A DNA stretch of 64,000 nucleotides from JADJYF01 sp965278995 (GCA_965278995.1 OZ257136.1:682001-746000); one strand, 5' to 3'. Numbered from the stretch's first letter, positions 43,637 through 53,350 are shown. A program made the numbers and translations. Notes: generated from the sequence alone by a model not told the origin.

Positions 43637-43683
43637 TACAAAAAACCGGCCACAGGCCGGTTTTTTTGTATGGCGTCCCCTAG
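43624..43683 (+). terminator. tRNA terminator embedded in a long inverted repeat
   Basis: The core ACCGGCC-ACA-GGCCGGT followed by Ts is a good Rho-independent terminator. The pairing extends outward over 28 bases: the end of tRNA-Glu (CTAGGGGACGCC from 43624) recurs inverted up to 43683, with one extra T in the right arm. Confidence 0.85.
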
Positions 43684-43815
43684 TAGTCGATGAGAACCCC
43701 CGGGTTCGACAAACTCGCAAAGCGAGTTTGGACGCCGGCACCGCCGGCGCCCGCAGGGCGAGTGCGCGCCCAAGCGCGCACGAGTCAATCCCCTGGTAGT
43801 CGATGCGGACCCCCC
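43677..43815. repeat. Hairpin cluster flanked by a direct repeat
   Basis: A repeated unit CCCCTAGTAGTCGATG (43677) and CCCCTGGTAGTCGATG (43790), each followed by ACCCCC after a few bases, flanks a cluster of stems: AAACTCGC-AAA-GCGAGTTT (43710-43729), GCCGGC/GCCGGC near 43735-43748 and GTGCGCGC-CCAA-GCGCGCAC (43763-43782). No gene is present. Confidence 0.6.
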
Positions 43816-43828
43816 GTCACTATCGCAA

Positions 43829-44623
43829 TCAGGTGTTATCAAGCTGGGTTGTTTCGGTCAATTCGATCCGTGCGATAACCGTCGCGAGCAGTGCGGTGAG
43901 AGAGGTACAAAACGTGTCAGGAAGCGGCCTGAGCGGTTTGTCTTTCGATTCATACAGGGCGATTACGCCACGACTGCCGCCGTCTTTCGGCAACGGAAGA
44001 AGCAAGGTAAACGCATCATCGCGCAGATCCGGGTTCGGGTTTACCGTATGGCCGGTAGCGAAGACGCCATTTGCGATCATCTGTTCCAGGCTGCCGACAG
44101 ATTTGATACCGCCATCTATCGGGTGCAGTTTCCCCTGTTCGGGCAGGTAGAGTGTCGCGGACATGTGCAGATGCTGGCCTGCCAGCGTATTCAGACAGGT
44201 CGCCACATCGTTCACAGTTCTCGCGCTTTGCAGCTTTTGAGTGATGGCATTGAAGAATTCGGCCTCACTGGCCCGTAGCCCGGCCTCTACTGCTTTATGA
44301 CGCAACGCATTGGTTAGATGGCTTATCACCAGAGATACCGAAAGCATCACGGCAAAGGTGATCAGATATTCGGATTGCGCGACCGATAAGGAGAAGCGCG
44401 GCGGTACAAAAAAGAAATCGAAACACACCACGCCAACTACTGCCGAGAGAATGCCTGGCCCGCGCCCCCAATAGACCGTCGACACAACTACGCCGAGTTG
44501 AAACAGGGGCACGATATTGGTGAGGTCCAGCCGACCGAGCAGGGGAGTCGCACACAACGTGATCAAACCGCATATCGCCAGGCTTGCCACGTAACCATTG
44601 ATGCGCATGATTAGGTGGTACAT
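43829..44623 (-). CDS. KdpD-like membrane sensor fragment (DUF4118 plus GAF-like), no kinase domain
   Basis: The product is 264 residues. The four-helix DUF4118 region (about 10-105) includes FDFFFVPPRFSLSVAQSEYLITFAVML, very close to KdpD. After a coiled linker (LRASEAEFFNAITQKLQSART) a GAF-like domain reads LPEQGKLHPIDGG and GVIALYESKDKPLRPL. It stops where KdpD would continue into its histidine kinase, and lacks the N-terminal Usp/KdpD ATP domain. It is a stand-alone sensor or a truncated gene; no partner is adjacent. Confidence 0.75.
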   Translation of the reverse strand: MYHLIMRINGYVASLAICGLITLCATPLLGRLDLTNIVPLFQLGVVVSTVYWGRGPGILSAVVGVVCFDFFFVPPRFSLSVAQSEYLITFAVMLSVSLVISHLTNALRHKAVEAGLRASEAEFFNAITQKLQSARTVNDVATCLNTLAGQHLHMSATLYLPEQGKLHPIDGGIKSVGSLEQMIANGVFATGHTVNPNPDLRDDAFTLLLPLPKDGGSRGVIALYESKDKPLRPLPDTFCTSLTALLATVIARIELTETTQLDNT

Positions 44624-44740
44624 GGTCGCTTCAGTCCTTCATTCGACGCTGAAGTAAGTATCGGCTATCAAACATAAATATGGCATTAAGAATGGTGGCG
44701 GCGGAGGTTCGACAAACCTGCGGAGCAAGAATAGCTGCTA

Positions 44741-46093
44741 ATGAGCCTGCGGGTGGTTGTCCGTTTCCATGCATACTCGCCATCGCCTGCTCTGTTGGAA
44801 GTAACTGATCTGTCCTCCGCCCCAGCCTTTAAATCCTGGTTCAAGGCGATTGCGTTCCTCGCCGGCGCCTTCGCCTGCGTGCTCTGCGCACAGGCCGAGC
44901 GTGCCATGCTCATCGTGGAGCCAGAAACCGGCCATGTCGTTCTGGCACGCAACGCCAATCGACCGAGCTATCCGGCATCACTGACCAAGCTGATGACGGT
45001 GTATCTTTTGCTCGATGCGGTAGCCGACAAGCGCCTGGCGTTGACTGATCGTGTGCCGGTAAGTGTCGCAGCCGCCGGGCAATTGCCGCGCAAGCTGGGG
45101 CTGCGCGCTGGCAGCCGGTTGACGGTCGAACAGGTCCTGCTGGCGATGATCGTCTACTCGGCCAACGACGCTGCAGTAGTTGCCGCCGAAGCGGTCGCAG
45201 GCAGCGAGCACGCTTTCACCGAGCGGATGAACGCTCAAGCACGCGCGCTCGGTATGACGCGCACGCGCTTTCGCAATGCCTCCGGACTGCCCGATCCCGG
45301 GCAAGTCACGACGGCACGCGATCTGGCGGTACTGGCGCGCGCGCTACAGCGTGATTTTCCAAGAGATTACGCTTATTTCTCACGTCAAGGTTTCGACTTC
45401 GGTCAGCGGCATGTGGGCACCCACAATAATTTTGTCGTAACGTACGCCGGGGCCGATGGTCTCAAGACGGGCTTTACCTGCCATGCCGGCTACAACCTTA
45501 TTGCCTCGGCCCGGCGCAACGATCGCCGGCTGCTAGGTGTGGTTCTTGGCGAGCCCGATAGAATCTCGCGTGACCGGCATATGAAGCAGGCGCTCGATAC
45601 GGCATTCGCTGACGCGACTGGAGCGCTTACAGGTCTTGATCTCAACAGCGTGCAGCGCATAACGGAGCAGGGCGGAGCCGATGCACCGAATCAGGACTTT
45701 CTAGCCGAGTCCTGTATCCATCCCGGTGGCACGACGCCGCAGTCGGTCGATATGCATCGCGCTTCCGGTTGGAGTCTTGAGTTCGCGCTCGAAGTCGAGC
45801 GTGACGAAGCGCTGGGCCGCGCGCGCAGCTTCATCGGGCGCTATGCCGACAAACTCCCCGGCGCGAGGCCGCTGCTCATTCCGCGCTGGGTCGGCACGAT
45901 CATTTACCGGACTGCGGTTACTGGTCTGAAACGGGAGGACGCGCTGCGCACCTGTGTGTTGATGCGCCGGCGGCATCGCTTTTGTCTGGTTCATAGCCCG
46001 CACAACGCTGAGCGCGCGCTTACCTATGCCATGCGCACGATCAAACTGGCCGCTGCCGTCCGCGTACCGACAGCGAAACCGGGACCAAAGTGA
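44741..46093 (+). CDS. D-alanyl-D-alanine carboxypeptidase with SPOR-like C-terminus
   Basis: The product is 450 residues from ATG 44741. A long N-region precedes the signal (FKAIAFLAGAFACVLCAQA), so the true start may be a later non-ATG codon. S11 peptidase motifs are SLTK (Ser about 80), YSANDAA (SxN) and LKTGFTCHAGYN (KTG). The last 90 residues (WSLEFALEVERDEALGRARSF, GTIIYRTAVTGLKREDALRTC) look like a SPOR peptidoglycan-binding domain. It trims pentapeptides in the periplasm. Isolated gene. Confidence 0.87.
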   Translation: MSLRVVVRFHAYSPSPALLEVTDLSSAPAFKSWFKAIAFLAGAFACVLCAQAERAMLIVEPETGHVVLARNANRPSYPASLTKLMTVYLLLDAVADKRLALTDRVPVSVAAAGQLPRKLGLRAGSRLTVEQVLLAMIVYSANDAAVVAAEAVAGSEHAFTERMNAQARALGMTRTRFRNASGLPDPGQVTTARDLAVLARALQRDFPRDYAYFSRQGFDFGQRHVGTHNNFVVTYAGADGLKTGFTCHAGYNLIASARRNDRRLLGVVLGEPDRISRDRHMKQALDTAFADATGALTGLDLNSVQRITEQGGADAPNQDFLAESCIHPGGTTPQSVDMHRASGWSLEFALEVERDEALGRARSFIGRYADKLPGARPLLIPRWVGTIIYRTAVTGLKREDALRTCVLMRRRHRFCLVHSPHNAERALTYAMRTIKLAAAVRVPTAKPGPK

Positions 46094-46139
46094 GTCATGA
46101 AAGCGACACGCGCAAAAGGTCACGCGCTGCAAGCTGCAG

Positions 46140-46949
46140 TCAGACGTTCTGCATGAGGTCCAACAACAACGCCTGCAGCGGCAGCCGAAGCGCGCCCTCA
46201 CGCTCGCGTGCCACCGTAGTCAGCAGCGGGTCGTCCAGTAGCGGAACAGGACCGTTGAACGCGAAGGCGATCAGGTTATCGTACTCGTCCGGCGTCGTGT
46301 ACAGCACACGCCCTTCGAACGCTTGCGCTATCGGGGCGAGCAGGCGATCGCGCTCGGCAACATTGTGGACCAGCAGGTTGACGACAATCATTCCGTCGCG
46401 GGCAAGTCGGCTGCGGCATAAGGTGTACAGCGTATCGGCCGTCATCCAGTCCGGTGTGCCATGGGCGCCGAACAGGTCGACCAGGATGATATCTTCGACG
46501 GCACTCGACTCGCGGAGGTAGTCGCGGGCATCCTGGTGCACCACAGTCAGCCGGTTCGAGCGACGCGGCAGGCCGAAATAATCGCGCGCGATGGCAATCA
46601 CGTCAGCTGAATAGTCGACGGCAGTCACGGTCAGCGCGGGCAGGTAGCGGAGCAGATGCCGGGCAATCGAGCCCGCACCGAGACCGAGCAGCGCCAGGCG
46701 CGCCGGCGACGGCTGGAACAGGCGGAACCCGAGCATCGTGCGGGCGTAATTGAACAGCAGGTCTTCGGGTTGGGCGAGCAACATCCCGCTCTGCAGGAGC
46801 TGGTCGAAACAGAGCCACCGATAGCGTTCGTTTTCGAGCACGCGGATATTGTGTTCGCCGATATGCGATTCGAGCACGAGTACGCCATCGTGCGGATCGA
46901 ATTCCGTCTCCCAGCGTTGCAATTTGCGCCAGTCAGGCGGGGCGTTCAT
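46140..46949 (-). CDS. Spermidine synthase-like methyltransferase-fold protein
   Basis: The product is 269 residues starting at ATG 46949. The fold signature LALLGLGAGSIARHLLRYLP (motif I) is followed by VTAVDYSADVIAIARDYFGL, HQDARDYL and IILVDLFGA, as in spermidine synthase relatives. It lacks an obvious polyamine-specific tail, so the reaction cannot be assigned. It is divergent from the HIT gene, 56 bases apart. Confidence 0.78.
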   Translation of the reverse strand: MNAPPDWRKLQRWETEFDPHDGVLVLESHIGEHNIRVLENERYRWLCFDQLLQSGMLLAQPEDLLFNYARTMLGFRLFQPSPARLALLGLGAGSIARHLLRYLPALTVTAVDYSADVIAIARDYFGLPRRSNRLTVVHQDARDYLRESSAVEDIILVDLFGAHGTPDWMTADTLYTLCRSRLARDGMIVVNLLVHNVAERDRLLAPIAQAFEGRVLYTTPDEYDNLIAFAFNGPVPLLDDPLLTTVAREREGALRLPLQALLLDLMQNV

Positions 46950-47005
46950 GGTGCAGGCAATCCGGTGCAGCGGGTACACTTCGGCATGAAAGTAATGAGG
47001 TACTC

Positions 47006-47395
47006 ATGGCAACCCGGGACAAAAACGACCCCTGCATTTTCTGCGCGCTCGATCGCCCGGTCGTCGCGGCCAATGCGCTCGCGCGCGCGGTCCGCGATGC
47101 TTTCCCGGTTTCGCCCGGCCATACGCTGATCGTCCCTCTGCGTCATGTCCGTACCCTGTTCGAGACCACGGCGGAAGAATACGCCGCCTGCTTTGCGCTT
47201 GCGCGAGTCGTACATGAACAACTGGTCACGGAGTTCGCTCCAGCGGGCTTCAACCTGGGCGTCAATTGCGACGTCGCCGGCGGACAGTCGGTGTGGCACG
47301 CACATATTCATCTGATCCCGCGTTTTGCGGGTGATGTCGCCGATCCGCTGGGCGGCGTTCGCAACGTCATTCCGCGGGCGCTCGCTCCACCCTGA
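47006..47395 (+). CDS. HIT-family nucleotide-binding protein
   Basis: The product is 129 residues starting at ATG 47006. The N-terminus has CIFCALDRP; SPGHTLIVPLRHVRTLFE is the typical HIT strand, and VWHAHIHLIPRF carries the HxHxH histidine triad (about 101-105). It is a cytoplasmic hydrolase of nucleotide conjugates. The 299 bases after it (47396-47694) hold only the leader of the EF-G gene; an AT-rich stretch near 47505-47550 may contain its promoter. Confidence 0.9.
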   Translation: MATRDKNDPCIFCALDRPVVAANALARAVRDAFPVSPGHTLIVPLRHVRTLFETTAEEYAACFALARVVHEQLVTEFAPAGFNLGVNCDVAGGQSVWHAHIHLIPRFAGDVADPLGGVRNVIPRALAPP

Positions 47396-47694
47396 ACGAG
47401 GGGCCATACCCGCTCTTAGTGAAGCGCGATCCCGCCAGTAGTGTCATGAAAACGTGAATTCCGGCTGTCTGTCTGTCGTTTCAGGGTGTTAAGGCAACAA
47501 ATCTGACCAAAATTTGCATAAAAGCATTTCGATTCTGGCCTAAGCCCTTTAAGATGCGCCCCTGCGCGTCCCCGAGCGGGGCGCGACGACACGCCGGGCC
47601 GGCGTCACCGGCCAACACCCTGGCAGCATGAGACCGCCATCCGCGCGCTGCGGATAGCCGGCTTTGATGCCAACGCTTTTACTTGAGAGCAGCT

Positions 47695-49779
47695 ATGACA
47701 GACCTTTCGCGGTATCGCAACATCGGAATTTTCGCTCACGTCGACGCCGGCAAAACCACGACGACGGAGCGCATCCTGAAACTCACCGGCAAAATCCACA
47801 AGATCGGCGAAGTGCACGATGGCGCGGCCACCACCGACTTCATGGAGCAGGAGCAGGAACGCGGCATCACTATCCAGTCCGCGGCGACCACCTGTTTCTG
47901 GCACGACTATCGATTCAATATCATCGATACCCCCGGGCACGTCGATTTCACGATAGAAGTCTATCGTTCGCTGAAAGTGCTCGATGGCGGCGTCGGCGTG
48001 TTCTGCGGCTCCGGTGGCGTCGAACCGCAATCCGAGACCAACTGGCGTTATGCCAATGACTCGCGCGTCGCGCGTATTATTTATGTCAACAAGCTTGATC
48101 GGATTGGTGCGGATTACTATCGCGTCATTGCGCAGGTCGAAAAGATTCTCGCCGCCCGCCCGATCGTCATGGTTTTACCCATCGGCATCGAAGACAAATT
48201 CTCCGGCGTCGTCGATCTGTTGACGCGCAAAGCCTGGATCTGGGATGACTCCGGCGACCCGCTCAACTATCACATCGAAGACGTCCCGGCCGACATGGTC
48301 GAAGACGTCGAGATCTGGCGCGAGAAGCTCGTCGAAATTGCAGTCGAAATGGACGACGACGTCATGGGGCGTTATCTCGATGGCGAACAGCCTGACATCG
48401 AGACCATCAAGCGCTGCGTCCGCGCCGGGACCATTCAGCTCAAATTCTTCCCGACGTTCTGCGGTTCGTCGTTCAAGAACAAAGGCGTGCAGCTGGTGCT
48501 GGACGGCGTTGTCGACTACCTGCCGGACCCGACCGAAGTACCACCCCAACCCGAAGTCGATCCGGAAGGCAAGGAGACTGGCCAATTTGCGATCGTCGAT
48601 GCCGCGCGCCCCTTGCGCGCGCTTGCTTTCAAGATCATGGACGACCGTTATGGCGCACTGACTTTCCTGCGCCTGTATTCGGGGCGTATTGAGAAAGGCA
48701 CGACCGTGCTGAACACCTTCACCGGCAAGACTGAACGCATCGGGCGCATCGTTGAGATGCATGCCAACTCGCGTAACGACGTCGATTCGGCCGAGGCTGG
48801 CGATATTGTGGCCGTACTCGGCATGAAGAACGTGCAGACCGGGCACACGCTGTGTGATCCGAAATTCCCGGCCACCCTCGAGCCGATGGTTTTCCCCGAC
48901 CCGGTCATCTCGGTCGCGATTTCGCCGAAAGACAAAGCAGGTTCCGAAAAGCTCGGCATCGCGCTCGGCAAGATGATCCAGGAAGATCCGTCGTTCCGCG
49001 TCGAAACCGACCAGGAAAGCGGCGAGACCATCATCAAGGGCATGGGCGAACTGCATCTCGACATCAAGGTCGACATTCTCAAGCGCACGCACGGTTGCGA
49101 AGTCGAAGTCGGCAAGCCGCAGGTTGCTTATCGGGAAACGATTACGCAGCGCATCGAAGACGCTTACACGCACAAGAAGCAGACCGGCGGTTCGGGTCAG
49201 TTCGCGAAAATCGAGTACATCATCGAGCCTGGTGAATCCGGTAGCGGCTACACTTTCGAGTCGAAAGTCACCGGCGGTAACGTGCCGCGCGAATACTGGC
49301 CGGCAGTCGAGAAAGGCTTTGGTCTGTGCATCGGCGAGGGACCGCTGGCCGGCTACCCGATGCAGGATCTGAAAGTCATCCTGACCGACGGTGGCTACCA
49401 TGCCGTCGACTCCTCGGCGATGGCGTTCGAAATCGCGGCCAAGGCGGCTTATCGCCAGACGCTGCCGAAAGCGAGCCCGCAGCTGCTCGAGCCGATCATG
49501 AAAGTCGATGTGTTCACGCCGGATGCTCATGTCGGAGACGTGATCGGCGACTTGAACCGCCGTCGCGGCATGATCAAGGCACAGGAGTCGAATCCGCTCG
49601 GCGTTCGCATCAAGGCTGAAGCGCCGCTCGGCGAGATGTTCGGCTACATCGGCGATCTGCGTACGATGACTTCGGGTCGCGGTCAGTTCTCGATGGAGTT
49701 CTCGCACTACTCGCCGTGCCCACGGAACATCGCCGAGGATGTCATCAAGGAAGCCAAGGAGCGCCGCGCCAACAAGTAG
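47695..49779 (+). CDS. fusA: Elongation factor G-type GTPase (second EF-G type)
   Basis: The product is 694 residues starting at ATG 47695. GTPase motifs are IFAHVDAGKTTTTERI (G1), ERGITIQSAATT (G2), DTPGHVDFTIEV (G3) and VNKLDR (G4). Domain IV/V features include HKKQTGGSGQFAKIEY and LNRRRGMI. It stands alone rather than in the rpsL-rpsG-fusA-tuf operon, so it may be a paralogue of the main EF-G (EF-G2 type). It catalyses ribosome translocation or recycling. It is convergent with pepN. Confidence 0.93.
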   Translation: MTDLSRYRNIGIFAHVDAGKTTTTERILKLTGKIHKIGEVHDGAATTDFMEQEQERGITIQSAATTCFWHDYRFNIIDTPGHVDFTIEVYRSLKVLDGGVGVFCGSGGVEPQSETNWRYANDSRVARIIYVNKLDRIGADYYRVIAQVEKILAARPIVMVLPIGIEDKFSGVVDLLTRKAWIWDDSGDPLNYHIEDVPADMVEDVEIWREKLVEIAVEMDDDVMGRYLDGEQPDIETIKRCVRAGTIQLKFFPTFCGSSFKNKGVQLVLDGVVDYLPDPTEVPPQPEVDPEGKETGQFAIVDAARPLRALAFKIMDDRYGALTFLRLYSGRIEKGTTVLNTFTGKTERIGRIVEMHANSRNDVDSAEAGDIVAVLGMKNVQTGHTLCDPKFPATLEPMVFPDPVISVAISPKDKAGSEKLGIALGKMIQEDPSFRVETDQESGETIIKGMGELHLDIKVDILKRTHGCEVEVGKPQVAYRETITQRIEDAYTHKKQTGGSGQFAKIEYIIEPGESGSGYTFESKVTGGNVPREYWPAVEKGFGLCIGEGPLAGYPMQDLKVILTDGGYHAVDSSAMAFEIAAKAAYRQTLPKASPQLLEPIMKVDVFTPDAHVGDVIGDLNRRRGMIKAQESNPLGVRIKAEAPLGEMFGYIGDLRTMTSGRGQFSMEFSHYSPCPRNIAEDVIKEAKERRANK

Positions 49780-49813
49780 GCGCTGCGCGCTGCGGCGGCA
49801 AAATCCAATTGAG

Positions 49814-49833
49814 GCGCCGCCAGTCGGCGGCGC
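49814..49833. terminator. Hairpin between fusA and pepN
   Basis: GCGCCGCC-AGTC-GGCGGCGC is a perfect 8-bp stem between two convergent genes. There is no T run, so it is probably a bidirectional transcription barrier rather than a classical terminator. Confidence 0.5.
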
Positions 49834-49851
49834 TCCTCACTGGTGCTCGTC

Positions 49852-52497
49852 TCAGGCGAGCGCCCGACTCACTACTTCATAAGTGTCGTTCGATAATCCC
49901 GTTACATCGCGGATGCGTTCGAGCGCCGCGCGCGCGTGGCCCTGACGTGCGGCATCGAACTTCCGCCAGCGGTCAAAAGCGCGGGCCAGACGAGCAGCGA
50001 CCTGCGCGTTGCGCGGATCGAGCGCAATGATCTGCTCGCCGGCAAAGGCGTAACCCGAACCGTCGGCGGCATTGAAGCGCACGTGATTGCCCTGACAGAA
50101 GGCGCCGATCAGAGCGCGGACCTTGTTCGGATTGCGGATATCGAAAGCGGGATGCGTAAGCAGCGCGCGGACCTCGTCCAGCGTGCCGGGCAGGCGTGAA
50201 CTGGCCTGCACGGCGAACCATTTGTCGATGACCAGTGGTTCGGCCTGCCAGCGCTCGAAAAACCAGGCCAGCGCCTGTGGTCGCTCCGGGCATTCGCTAT
50301 TGGCGAGCGCGCTTAACGCAGCCATTGCGTCGGTCATGTTGTCGGCCTGCCGCAGCAAGCCCAGACAGCGCGCATTGAGTGCCGGCTGTTCGAGTTCCAT
50401 CAGATAGCCTAGCGCCAGATTGCGCAGTGCACGACGCCCGGCCGAGGCCGGGTCCGGGCTGTACGGGGCATCGCTGTGTGAACGCTCAAACGCGTCGGTG
50501 AACTGCGATTCGAGGCGCCGCGCAAGTTCGACACGCAGTGCCGTGCGCACGGTGAAAATGGCGTCCGGATCGACTTCGTCGAATTGTTCGGCAATGTAGC
50601 CGGCGGCCGGCAGGCTGAGCGCTTCGGCGGCGAAAGCGGGGTCACGTGGTGCATCGTCAAGCAGGCGGGCACAGGCCTCGAAGAACGCCTCGGGAAACGT
50701 TACCGTGCCACCGGCGCGCGTGTCCTCGATGCCGCGCATCAGCACGTTCAACGCCAGTCGCTGGCCGGCCTCCCAGCGATTGAATGAGTCGCTATCGTGC
50801 GCCATCAGATGCGCGAGGTCGGCGTCGGAATATTCATGGCGAAGGACTACCGGCGCCGAGAATCCCCGCAGCAACGAGGGCACTGGCGCGCTCGCGATGC
50901 CGACAAACACATAGCTGGATTCGTCGTTTATCAGCGAAAGCACGCGCGTTGTCTCGCCACCTGCTGTCTCGCCTTCAAGGCATAGCGGCAGATCGTAGCC
51001 GTCGGCGCCGACAAGTCCTAGCGCCAGCGGAATGTGGAACGCGTGTTTGTCGCTCTGGCCGGGCGTCGGCGGACACTGCTGACGCAGCTTCAACGTATAG
51101 CGACGGGCGGCGGCATCGTACGCACCGCTTGCCTCGACTACCGGTGTACCGGCCTGCTCGTACCAGCGTTTGAACTGGGTAAAATCGAAGCCCGAAGCAT
51201 CTGCCATCGCGGCAACGAAATCCTCGGTGCAAACCGCCTGACCATCATGGCGCTGAAAATAGAGGTCCATGCCGCGACGGAACGCAGCCGGCCCGATCAG
51301 CGTGTGGATCATACGAACGACTTCGGCGCCTTTGTTGTAGACCGTTGCCGTATAGAAGTTGCTGATCTCGATATACGAGGACGGCCGCACCGGGTGCGCC
51401 ATCGGTCCGGCGTCTTCGGGAAACTGCGCCGCGCGCAGTAGGCGTACTTCCTGGATGCGTTGCAGAGCGTGCGAGTAGCGGTCGCCGCCGTACTGCTGAT
51501 CACGGAACACGGTCAGGCCTTCTTTGAGGCTGAGCTGGAACCAGTCGCGGCAGGTCACGCGATTGCCTGTCCAGTTGTGGAAATATTCGTGGGCGACGAC
51601 GCGATCAAGCATCATGAAATCCATGTCGGTCGCAGTGTCCGCCCGCGCCAGCACGTACTTCGTATTGAAGATATTGAGGCCCTTGTTCTCCATTGCGCCC
51701 ATGTTGAAATCGCCGACAGCGACGATCATGTATTGGTCGAGATCCAGTTCGAGCCCGAACACTTCTTCATCCCAGCGCATCGCGCTTTTCAATGATTCCA
51801 GCGCGAATGTGGCCTGACTGAGTTTGCCCGGTTCGACAAAGATGCTGAGCTTGACCGCGCGCCCCGACGCTGTGCGGAAATCGCTGTCCAGACAATCCAG
51901 TCGGGCGGCAACCATCGCAAACAGGTAACAGGGTTTCGGGAACGGGTCGACCCAACGGGCCCAATGACGACCGTCACCCTCGTCACCCGAGTCGGCGAGG
52001 TTGCCGTTCGCGAGCAGCAGCGGAAAGCGCTCGCGCGCGGCGTGAATGGTCGTTTCATAGCGCGCCATCACGTCTGGACGATCGAGAAAATAGGTGATGC
52101 GCCGGAACCCTTCAGCTTCGCATTGCGTGAAATAACCGTCGCTGGAAGCGTACAGCCCCATCAATTGAGTGTTCTGTTCGGGCGCGATGTGCACTACGGT
52201 AACGAGCTCGAACGAGGCTGGAACACGGTGGACGGTCAGTCGTGCCGGCGTTGCTTCGCAGTCAGCACTGGTAAGTGCCACGTCATCCAGCCTGGCGCTG
52301 ATGAATTCGAGCCCGTCACCGTCGAGAACGAGCGGCCCGCCGGCATCAGCAGCGGCTGGATTGCGCGCGATTGCCAGCTTCGCCGTCACGCGGGTGAATT
52401 CGACCCGAATGTCGATATCCAGCGCAACCGTAGTAATCAGGAAAGCCGGCGGCGTGTAGTCCTTGAGATAAGTCGTCTGCGGTGTCGGGTTCAGCAT
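49852..52497 (-). CDS. pepN: Aminopeptidase N (M1 family)
   Basis: The product is 881 residues starting at ATG 52497. The exopeptidase motif GAMEN (VAVGDFNMGAMENKGLNIFN) and zinc site HEYFHNWTGNRVT (HExxH about residue 300) with LKEGLTVFRDQ (third ligand Glu) are present. The length and N-terminus (TYLKDYTPPAFLI) match E. coli PepN. It is a cytoplasmic enzyme that trims N-terminal residues. It is followed by the enoyl-CoA hydratase-like gene upstream on the chromosome, read in the same direction. Confidence 0.96.
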   Translation of the reverse strand: MLNPTPQTTYLKDYTPPAFLITTVALDIDIRVEFTRVTAKLAIARNPAAADAGGPLVLDGDGLEFISARLDDVALTSADCEATPARLTVHRVPASFELVTVVHIAPEQNTQLMGLYASSDGYFTQCEAEGFRRITYFLDRPDVMARYETTIHAARERFPLLLANGNLADSGDEGDGRHWARWVDPFPKPCYLFAMVAARLDCLDSDFRTASGRAVKLSIFVEPGKLSQATFALESLKSAMRWDEEVFGLELDLDQYMIVAVGDFNMGAMENKGLNIFNTKYVLARADTATDMDFMMLDRVVAHEYFHNWTGNRVTCRDWFQLSLKEGLTVFRDQQYGGDRYSHALQRIQEVRLLRAAQFPEDAGPMAHPVRPSSYIEISNFYTATVYNKGAEVVRMIHTLIGPAAFRRGMDLYFQRHDGQAVCTEDFVAAMADASGFDFTQFKRWYEQAGTPVVEASGAYDAAARRYTLKLRQQCPPTPGQSDKHAFHIPLALGLVGADGYDLPLCLEGETAGGETTRVLSLINDESSYVFVGIASAPVPSLLRGFSAPVVLRHEYSDADLAHLMAHDSDSFNRWEAGQRLALNVLMRGIEDTRAGGTVTFPEAFFEACARLLDDAPRDPAFAAEALSLPAAGYIAEQFDEVDPDAIFTVRTALRVELARRLESQFTDAFERSHSDAPYSPDPASAGRRALRNLALGYLMELEQPALNARCLGLLRQADNMTDAMAALSALANSECPERPQALAWFFERWQAEPLVIDKWFAVQASSRLPGTLDEVRALLTHPAFDIRNPNKVRALIGAFCQGNHVRFNAADGSGYAFAGEQIIALDPRNAQVAARLARAFDRWRKFDAARQGHARAALERIRDVTGLSNDTYEVVSRALA

Positions 52498-52561
52498 GGT
52501 CGTGGCGATACTCTATGTTGCGATTGCTATCAGTGAAGTTCCAGGTGCATCAGCTCGGCAT

Positions 52562-53350
52562 TCAGTAGCCGACGTAATCGCCGTCCCGTCGTTCGCGGAA
52601 CGCGCTGATCGCTTGCGCGTGATCGGGGCCGCTTTTGGCAATCGCGATGTGCGAGGAGATCAAATCGAAACTGCCGGCCATGTCACCGTTCAAGCCGTGA
52701 TCGACAGCGCGCTTGATGAGTCTGACCGAGAGCGGCGGCAATCGTGCCATGCGCTCGGCCAAGGCCAGTGCCGCCGGCATCAGCTCGGCGTCGTCGTAGA
52801 CATGATTGACGAGCCCGATGCGGAGCGCTTCGTCGGCGTCGATGATGTCGGCAGTGAGCAGCATTTCGAGCGCCATCGCGCGACCGACGATGCGTGGCAG
52901 AAAGTAAGCGCCGCCACCACCCGGCAGCAGGCCGATGCGCGCATAGGTTTCGGCAAAACGCGCGCTGCGCGAGGCGACGCGGATGTCGCAGGCAAGTGCG
53001 AGATCGAGGCCGCCGCCGATGGCCGCGCCGTTGATGGCGGCGATGACGGGCTTGTCGAATTGCGCGAGCCGTTTGGGGAATGCCTGGATGACATCCCAGA
53101 TATATTCCTTGGTCACGTGCGGGCGATTGTCGGCATCGGCGCCCATCGTGCTGATGTCTCCGCCACTGCAGAAACCGCGGCCCGCGCCGGTCAAGATGAC
53201 GACGCCGATGTCGGCTCTCGTCTGGCACTCGTCGATGAGCGCAATCAAGCGCCTGAGCATCGGGTCCGAGAATGCGTTCAGTTTTTCCGGCTGGTTCAAG
53301 GTCAATATTGCGACCTTGCCGGTCTGCTCGAAGATCACCGTATCGGTCAT
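52562..53350 (-). CDS. Enoyl-CoA hydratase/isomerase family protein
   Basis: The product is 262 residues. Crotonase motifs are AAINGAAIGGGLDLALACDIR (oxyanion loop), RFAETYARIGLLPGGGGAYFLPR and GLVNHVYDD. Length is standard for a single-domain crotonase. The substrate cannot be told from sequence; the retained Glu positions suggest a hydratase. Between pepN and the flavoprotein gene, same strand. Confidence 0.93.
   Translation of the reverse strand: MTDTVIFEQTGKVAILTLNQPEKLNAFSDPMLRRLIALIDECQTRADIGVVILTGAGRGFCSGGDISTMGADADNRPHVTKEYIWDVIQAFPKRLAQFDKPVIAAINGAAIGGGLDLALACDIRVASRSARFAETYARIGLLPGGGGAYFLPRIVGRAMALEMLLTADIIDADEALRIGLVNHVYDDAELMPAALALAERMARLPPLSVRLIKRAVDHGLNGDMAGSFDLISSHIAIAKSGPDHAQAISAFRERRDGDYVGY

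Noticed and set aside
48175..49707. 510-residue open frame on the minus strand inside fusA
   Set aside because: A shadow of the codon bias of EF-G; the plus-strand protein is conserved throughout.
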